This document shows positions 27,174 through 35,000 of a stretch of DNA of 64,000 nucleotides, piece by piece. The notes beneath the pieces were generated by a model. It worked only from the letters and a program-made list of their open reading frames with translations. It had not been told where the DNA came from and did no database searches. Position 1 is the first letter of the stretch, and every line of letters starts with the position of its first letter. Source of the DNA: Ottowia thiooxydans DSM 14619 (GTDB lineage Bacteria; Pseudomonadota; Gammaproteobacteria; Burkholderiales; Burkholderiaceae_C); contig NZ_AUGX01000034.1 in the NCBI RefSeq assembly GCF_000422885.1, positions 1 to 64,000 of the forward strand, read 5' to 3'. Both the position numbers and the translations under genes were made by a program.

Positions 27174-28112
27174 ATGCACGTTCTCTTGCTCGGCTACTCT
27201 GATATCGCCAGGCGGCGGGTCATTCCAGCGCTTTTTGCCAATGACGTCCGCCAATTGGATATTGCCTCGCGTCATTCCATTGGCACGATCTTGCGCCCCG
27301 CCGGCATGACCGGGCAGGATTACGGCGACTATGAGCAAGCCTTGCGAGAAAGCGCTGCGCCGTTCGTGTGGATATCTACCGTGAACGCCAATCATGTGGA
27401 GTTGGCCGCTAAAGCCCTTGCGGCCGGGCGTCATGTGATGATCGACAAGCCTGCCGTAAGCACCTTGGCCCAGGCAGAGCACTTGGCAGAACTTGCGCAG
27501 CGCCATCGGTGCGTTCTGGCGGAGGCGGCGGTTTATCCTTTCCATCCGCAGATGGCAGCTGCACGCCAATTTTTCGCTGAGGCAGGTTCCGCGCCCACTC
27601 AGGCGGTCGCTGCCTTCAGCTTTCCGCCTTTTCCTTCAGGCAACTTCCGCAACGATCCCGCACTGGGCGGTGGGATGAGGATGGATTTGGGCTCGTACGC
27701 TGTGTCCATTGGGCGGGTGCTTTTTGGCGTGCCCCCGCTGGAGATCGTTTGCCGCAGCCTGGAAGGAGACACGGGGTTTAGCGTGCTGATGACTTATCCT
27801 GGAGGGCGGAGCGTGGTCGGGCACTTTGGCGCCACCACAGGCTATGTCAATCGTTTGATCCTGCTCGGCCCCTCCGCCTTGTTGACTTTGGAGCGGGCCT
27901 TCACGACGCCACCAGACATGGTTTGCCGCCTGGAAGGAAGCGTCAGAAATGCGCCGACGACGCGGGAGGTTGCGCCTGCAGATAGCTTTGCCCTGTTCGT
28001 GGCGGCGGTGTTCAAGGCCGCGGAGAATTCCAATCCAGGTGAATTTCTGGATGCCTTGCTGACCGATGCAAGGGCCGTTGAACGATTGCGCCAGGTCAGC
28101 CTCGAGTTCTAA
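27174..28112 (+). CDS. Gfo/Idh/MocA-family oxidoreductase, probable NDP-sugar 3-ketoreductase
   Basis: This 312-aa protein has an N-terminal Rossmann domain (LLLGYSDIARRRVIPAL) and the family motif HVMIDKPAV, whose lysine is the usual catalytic residue. The middle-domain GGGMRMDLGSYAVSIGRVLF also fits NAD(P)-dependent Gfo/Idh/MocA enzymes. Members in deoxysugar clusters reduce the 3-keto product of the 2,3-dehydratase, so it fits with the dehydratase and ketoisomerase genes of the divergent operon. The ATG at 27174 lies nine bases after the TolC3 stop. Confidence 0.82.
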   Translation: MHVLLLGYSDIARRRVIPALFANDVRQLDIASRHSIGTILRPAGMTGQDYGDYEQALRESAAPFVWISTVNANHVELAAKALAAGRHVMIDKPAVSTLAQAEHLAELAQRHRCVLAEAAVYPFHPQMAAARQFFAEAGSAPTQAVAAFSFPPFPSGNFRNDPALGGGMRMDLGSYAVSIGRVLFGVPPLEIVCRSLEGDTGFSVLMTYPGGRSVVGHFGATTGYVNRLILLGPSALLTLERAFTTPPDMVCRLEGSVRNAPTTREVAPADSFALFVAAVFKAAENSNPGEFLDALLTDARAVERLRQVSLEF

Positions 28113-28137
28113 AACGCCTTCCAAGAGGAGAGACACC

Positions 28138-28797
28138 ATCGCTGCCGAAACGCCCGCTCCCCCGCCAGCGAGTTTGCCGCAGAAGCTCTGGCGCTTTCTC
28201 GTCTTCGCGATGGACAATTTTGGCTCGATGATTGTGTTCATCGCAGTGGGCCATTTCTTTGGCACCAAGGCCGCCATTGCCAGTGGCATGGTGGTGATCG
28301 GCTGGGGCATCGCCGATCGTCTGATCCGAAAGCGCGGGTTCGAGACGCTTTTCCTGGTGTCGGGTGTTCAGACGTTGCTATTTGGTGGCATTGACCTGGT
28401 ATCTCACCACCCTTTCATGCTGCGCTTTGAGGCGGTGATCAGTAACTTGGTGACCGCCGGCGTTTTCCTGGCGAGCTTGTTCCGGCCCACTTCAATGATT
28501 GAGGAAATTGTCGAGCGGCAAAAGAGTCGGTCGTTTTCGGACCGACCGGATCTGCGCCGTCTCTTTCAGATTCTCACCCTGATCTGGGTCGGGTACTTCG
28601 TTGCAAAGGCGATGCTCTACCTTTGGTTGGGCATGGTTTTTTCGCTGGAGCAAGCCACGGCGTGGCGCGCCGCACTGGGCACTGCGAGCCTGATGGCCAT
28701 GATCGGCCTGTCTATCGTCGGGACCAAACCCTTGTATCAATTGCTGTACAAATTGGGTTGGCTGCCTCGGCGACCGGAAGGCAGCATCCCTCTCTGA
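28138..28797 (+). CDS. Septation protein A/YciB-like integral membrane protein (ATC start suspected)
   Basis: This small membrane protein (about 219 aa from 28138) has five or six hydrophobic helices and the motif MDNFGSMIVFIAVGHFFGTK. It resembles the intracellular septation protein A (YciB/IspZ) family and is placed as the last gene of the biosynthetic operon. The strong ribosome site GAGGAG (28125-28130) sits seven bases before an ATC codon at 28138, with no canonical start nearby. The alternatives, ATG at 28066 and TTG at 28078, lie inside the previous gene with no ribosome site. A housekeeping role is possible; local context suggests a membrane role in product handling or tolerance. Confidence 0.65.
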   Translation: MAAETPAPPPASLPQKLWRFLVFAMDNFGSMIVFIAVGHFFGTKAAIASGMVVIGWGIADRLIRKRGFETLFLVSGVQTLLFGGIDLVSHHPFMLRFEAVISNLVTAGVFLASLFRPTSMIEEIVERQKSRSFSDRPDLRRLFQILTLIWVGYFVAKAMLYLWLGMVFSLEQATAWRAALGTASLMAMIGLSIVGTKPLYQLLYKLGWLPRRPEGSIPL

Positions 28798-28819
28798 TAA
28801 CGAAGAAGTCGAATCGATA

Positions 28820-28958
28820 AACCCCGTTCGGGCTGAGCCTGTCGAAGCCTTGCGCAACGCTTCGACCCTTCGACAAGCTCAGAACAGGCCAAGCTCAGCG
28901 CCAACGGTTTTTAGGTTGAAGAGCAGCCCAAGACGTCGACCTCAGCCAGAACGGGGTT
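28820..28958. repeat. Nested inverted repeat between convergent operons (REP-like)
   Basis: The outer arms 28820-28837 (AACCCCGTTCGGGCTGAG) and 28941-28958 pair with one mismatch. A nested pair, 28833-28847 (CTGAGCCTGTCGAAG) and 28868-28882 (CTTCGACAAGCTCAG), also differs at one position. The core is the same as in the repeat at 50621-50669 and belongs to a dispersed palindromic family widespread in this bacterial group. Lying between two converging transcription units, it may act as a two-way terminator or mRNA stabiliser. Confidence 0.75.
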
Positions 28959-29016
28959 CAGACACCCTGATGCAGTTCCTGAGATCGCATCCGTTCCTGG
29001 TCCATCTCTGATCCGA

Positions 29017-32000
29017 TCAATCACCGATAGCTTGCGCGATCTTTAGCGCCAGCGTTTGGGCGTGGGGTTCGTTCAGCATGCTCAGATGTGTTCCTGGCAC
29101 GACCACCACCTTGGGCGTTGGCGCGATCAGTGCACCCCAACCCTGGGTCGCGTCACCTGCCGGTCCATCCGCTAATTCCAGTTCGATGTCTTTCTGCTCA
29201 GCCACCAACACCGTGGCACGTAAACCTTGCGCCAGAGGCTGTGGCCGGTAGAGGCTGGCCGCGATGGTGTTGGCTCGGTAGATATCAAGAAAGCGCAGCA
29301 AATAAGCTTCGTCCATGCCACCCGGCAGCAGGTCAGCGGTCACCATGCGCACCGAAAGCAGATGGGCCGCGGCGGAATAGTCCGCTGCTGCTTCGATGCC
29401 ACCGAGGTCAAGCGATTTGCCTGAGAGCTTCTCGATCCGCCTGGCGATATAGGCAAGCCATTGCTGGTCGCTGCGCGCAGATGAGGCAGTCGATTGCGCC
29501 GCGTTGTCGATCAGTCCCAGAAAATCCACACGGCGGCCGCGAGATTGCAACAGCCTAGCCATCTCGTAGGCCACCAGTGCGCCAAACGAGTGCCCTGCCA
29601 GTCGCACCGGGCCTGCGGGTTGCGCCTGTTCGAGGAGGGCCACGTGGTGGACAGCCGCTTCTTCGACTGTGCGGGGTACGGGATCGTCCGGCTGAAGACC
29701 ACGGCCTTGCAAGGCACGCACGGGAAGGTCTCCCGGCAATGCGCGCACCAGAGAGAACAGGTAGACGATGCTGCCACCGGCGCCGGGAAGAAGATAGAGC
29801 GGCGCTTGGCGTGAGTCGCCTTGGCGCAAGGAGATGAGTGCGCTTGATGGGCTGGTCTGGGATGCGGCTGTGCGCAAGGTCTCCGCCTGGGCAGCAATGC
29901 TAGGGTGGGTGAGAATCTGCCCCAGGGAAAGCTGATTTCCGAATTTCTGCTGAATCAGGGACAGCAGCTTGACGGCCAACAAGGAATGGCCTCCCAGGCT
30001 GAAGAAGTCATCGTGAATACCCACTTGTGCAACACCCAGGACTTCCGTCCAGATGCGAGTCAGCTCGATTTCGATCATGTCCCTAGGCAACTGCGCGCCT
30101 TCTTCACGCGCCGGGGTGGCACGCAGGGCGAGTGCTGCTGTATCGAGCTTGCCGTTGGCGTTTCGGGGCAGTGCGTCCAGATAGAAAATGTGCTCGGGCA
30201 CCATGGGCGCAGGTAAAAGCTTGGTCAAGGTCTCGCGCAGTGCAGATAACTCAGGAGTCTGGCCGTTCGCGACCACGAAGCCCAGCAAACGAGCCGTGGA
30301 GTTCGGCCCCGGCACGGTGATCACCGCGCATTCGCTGATGCCCGGTTGCCTTCTCAGAGCCGATTCGATCTGAGCGGGCTCAATGCGAAAACCCCGGATC
30401 TTCGCTTGGCGATCGATTCTTCCCAATATTTCCAGAGCGCCGTCTGGCCATTGCCGCGCCAGGTCACCTGTTCGGTAAAGCCGAAGGCCGTTCAAGGTAA
30501 TGAAACTGGCTTGCGATGCAAGGCCCAGGTAACCCAGTGCCAGGCATGGGCCGCTCACGTGAAGGTGGCCTATGGCACCTCCGGGTACGGGGTTGTCTTG
30601 AGCATCCAGAAGATAGATCTCGCTGCCTGCCACCGCATGGGACAGGGGCAGGCTGCCGGCGTGCACAGGCGTTGTGGCGGTGACCTCGCCGCAAAGCACC
30701 CCGATGGTGGTCTCCGTAGGGCCGTAGTGATTGAAGATGCGGCAGGCACCTGCCGCTTTCTGCAAACCTGCGACCCAGGAGGGGCTTGCGCCTTCGCCAC
30801 CAAACACCAGAACGCGGCGTGGGAAGACCATGCGACCGGCGGTCAGTGCTGCAAAGTGAGAGGGGACGATCTTCAGATAGTCGATGTGTTCGCGTTCGAT
30901 GTAATCCGCAAACCGAGCCCCATCCAGGCTGGCTTCTTCCGGCAACACGTGCAGGCACGCGCCAAGGCAAAGGGACGGAAATACCATCGTCAAGCCAAGA
31001 TCCGCCGCCAGAGTGGACACCAGCGCAAAGTTGCCCGGAGCTTCAAGCCCCAGCAATGGGGCCATGCTGGCTACATAGTTGGCCAGAGAGCGGTGCGAGA
31101 TCTCCACGCCCTTGGGCTCGCCAGTGGAGCCGGAGGTGAAGATCACATAGGCGGGGTCATCCAGACTGTTCGCTGCCTGTGCAAAGCTGGGGTGCGTTGG
31201 AGCATGGCCGGCGCTGTCCGCCATGACAGACAGGTCTGGCCCGTGCTCTCCAAATGATAGCGAGATAGCATTGTTCGCAATGGTCCTTTCGAGCAGAGCT
31301 TGAGGCCATGCAGGGTCCAGCGCCACATAGGCCGCGCCGATCTTGTGAATGGCCAGAACGGCTGCGAAGAAGCCTGCCGTGCGGCGAGCCATGACACCCA
31401 CCCGGCTACCGTGTCCCAGTCCCTGGTTGGACAATTGAGTCGCCAGCCGGCAAGCGATGGCATCTAGTTGACGGTAGCTAAGCCGGGCATCCTCGGCCAC
31501 CAAAGCCATGGAATCAGGATGGGTGCGTGACGCGCTTTCAAAGCGCCTGGCTACGTGGTCTTGCGCACTGAGCTCAAGCGTTTCCCCACTGAGCACGGGC
31601 ACCAACGCGAGGCCATCCCTTGCCCGAGACGTGGCCAGCGTGCTTACGCTGCGCTCTGGATCGGCCACGGCGGATTCAAGCAAATGAATGAAGTTGTCGC
31701 GCAGGCGCGCCATGCCAGCAGCCGAGAACAACTGAGTGTCATAGCCAAACCAGCCACTGGCAGCCACCCCGTCTCGCAGATTCAGCGTCAGATCGAACTT
31801 TCCGTCAGCCTGCTCAATCTGCCTTACTTCGGGCAGATCGTCGTTCTGCACGGCCGCCGGGGTGAAATTGAAACTTGCATCGAATAGCGGTGAGCGATCT
31901 GCTGCGCGCTGCGGCGCCAGTCGCTCCACCAGTAGGGCGAAAGGAAATTGCGAATGCTCCAGCGCACCGAGCACGGTCTGACGCGTGGCGGTTAGGAATT

Positions 32001-35000
32001 CACGGAAGCCCTGATCGCGGCCAAGCCGCGACCGGATCACGAGAGGGTCGGTGAAGTAGCCCACGATGAGGGCGGACTCCGCGTGATCGCGCCCCGCTTG
32101 AGGGGAGCCAACCAGCAGATCGTCCTGGCCTGCGGTTCGATGCACAAGCGCCAGAAAACCCGCCAGGAAGACGACGTACGGAGTGGCACCCACTTCTCTG
32201 GCCAAGGCTTTCATGGCGAGCGTCAGTTCTTCGGACAAGGCGAACGCGCAGGACGCACCAGCAAAGCCCTTTTGGGCAGGGCGTGGATAGTCTGTGGGCA
32301 GATCGAGTACCGGCAAGGGCCCACCAAGCTGATCGCGCCAGTAAGTCCACAAGGCCTCACCCTTCGCGCTGGAAAGCAGTTGGAGCTGGCGGCGGACGTG
32401 GGCGCGGTAGCCCGACGCTTCTGTGACGTGAGCAGTGTCTGGCGCGCCTTCCGTGGCGATGTGCGGAAGTTGCCGCCGGATCAGCTCCAGTGACCAGCCG
32501 TCTGAGACGATGTGGTGCATGGAGAGCAGCAGCAGTGCACTGCCGTCATCTCTTGGAAACCAGCCAAAGCGGATCACCGGGCCATGTTCAAGATCGAAAG
32601 GCTGGCGATGCAGTGCGGTGACGTCCTGCATGCTCCAGCCAGCCACCGGCATGTCAGCCCATTGCACCTCACCGGCCGGCATGGCCTGTTGCACCACTTG
32701 CCCATCCACTAGGAGCCTGTCGGACTTGGAAATCGTCGGCTGCAAATCGACCTCAGCGGTCCATTTTCCACCGTCTTCTTGACCCATAGCTGGGCTATGG
32801 GCCTGCGAATCCGGAGAAAACTGTCCTCGCTGGGGCCGATTTTCGCTTTCGACGCTCCAAGTCCGATAGGCTCCTAGACGGAACACGCTCCGCAGTTGAG
32901 GGTGGCTGGCGACCAGGGCTCGGCAGGCTGCGCGCCAGCGAATGGGGTCAGCAGGTGCGGCGATCTCCAGCGGTAATGACAAGCCGTAGGCGCTTGAGTG
33001 CGGTGCCAACTGCCAGAGAAACCAGAGTGCTCGTTGGCCGTAAGAAAGGGGGCAAGGCTCGGACTCTGCAGACGGCGGCTCAGGGGTAGTCACCTCGCTC
33101 AGCGCTCCGGACTTGAGCAACTGGGCCTGTACCACGGCGGTCAGGCTCTCAAGCGTGGCCTCGCCGGTCAGATGGGCGAGCGTCGTGTCGAGCCCGAGTT
33201 TGCTGGCCAGTTCATTGCGCAAACTCATCGCCATCAAGGAGTCCAGGCCCATGCGATTCAAGGGCTCGCTTGGCTCCAAAGCGCTTTCAGCAAGGCCACC
33301 CAAGGCGGATGCCACCATTCGCCGCAGGCTGGCCTCTACCAGGGCGGGCTGCTCTTGCAAGGGTGTAGCGCGCAAACGATCGATCAGCGAGTTTTTCCTA
33401 GGCGGAGGGCTCGTTGGCGATGGGGCAGCAGGCACATTCACTGCTGGTGCACTCATGTGCATTTCAGGGCGTTTGTCTATCCACAACCTGCGCCGATCGA
33501 ACGGCGTCAAGGGCACGCTGGCTCGGCGCCAAGGCCTGCCGTCGTGGAACTGACGCCAATCGACGTGGGCACCGGTGCTATAGAGGTCTGCCAGCGCTTG
33601 CAGCATTCGGCGCTGCTCTCCGGAGGTGCCGTTCAAACTAGCCAGCCAGGTGCCTTCGCTGTGGTCATTTTGGGCCAGCCCCAGCAGCACGGGGCGGGGG
33701 CCAATCTCAATAAACACCGTGCAGCCTGTGTTTTTCAGAGTCTGCATGGCCGGCTCAAACAGCACGGTCGAGCTCAATTGCTGCGTCCAGTAATGGGCGT
33801 CTGGCGCGCTTTCCAGCAGGGCACCGGTCAGTGTGGAGACCATGGGCAATTGGCCCGCTCTGGGCGTCACTGCTGTCGCGATGCAGTGGAAGGGTTCCAG
33901 CGCTGGAGCCATCAGCGGCGAATGGAAAGCGTGTGAAACCTTTAGGCGTGCTGCAGTGGTGCCGGCCTGATGGAGCAGATGCTCCGCTCGGGCTATATCG
34001 CCCTCCGCGCCTGAAAGCACCGTATGGTGGCGACCATTGATGGCGGCGATGGCCAGGGGAAGCGTTGATTCCGTCAGGAATGCGGCCACTTGCGCGTGGC
34101 CCAGGTGGACCGCCAGCATGGCGCCCCCTGCGGGCAATGACTGCATCAACCTGCCGCGGTGGGCCACCAGGGGCGCTGCCTCTTCCAGAGTCAGCATGCC
34201 CGCGGCGCAGGCGGCCGCATATTCACCAATGCTGTGCCCAAGTACGGCATGCGGCAGCACGCCCCAGCTTTTCCAGAGCGCGCACAGGGCGTATTGAATG
34301 CCGAACAAACTTGGTTGTGCCAGCGCGGTGGCGTCCAAACTGTGCCCGCTCCGGAGGAGCTCAATCAGAGGCTGTGTCATGAACGGCTGCAGCGCTTGGC
34401 CAGCCGCTTCCAGAGCTGCGCGGAAGGCAGGTTCTGAGTCCAGGAGTTCGCAGCCCATGTTGGCCATTTGCGAGCCTTGCCCGCTGAACAGGAATGCGAT
34501 CTTCGGGGGGCGAGCGCAGTGGGCCGGTGTTTTGTGCGCAAGCGCTTCAGCAAGCTGCTCAGCATCGGTTCCCACTACCGCGATTCGGTAGCGCGAGTGA
34601 TCGCGGCCCAGTTGAGTGCTGGTGCAAAAGCTCGCGAAGCTTGCGCTCCCTATCTTTGGCAAGGTGTGAGCGACGGATAGCGCGAGCGCCTCGGCTGCCG
34701 AAGCAGAAGGCGCTGAAAGGGTCAGTATCTGAAGTTCGCGTGGAGCGCCTGCCACTTCTGCATCATGGGGCGTTTCATCAGGCGCCTGGGTGAGAATGGC
34801 GCAAGCATTGGTGCCGCTGATGCCAAACGAGCTGACGCCGGCAAAGCGTGCTCGATCAGGATTCGGCCAGGGTTGCAGACTCCGCGAGACGGCAAAAGGC
34901 AGCTGCGCCCAATCCACACGGTGATTGGGCGATGTGAAGTGCAGATTGGATGCAATGCGACCGTGCTGCAACTGAAGCACGCCCTTGATGAAACCAGTGA

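Noticed and set aside
30346-31257. 303-aa frame antisense to the adenylation domain
   Set aside because: Composition typical of an antisense shadow; the minus strand has unambiguous NRPS motifs.
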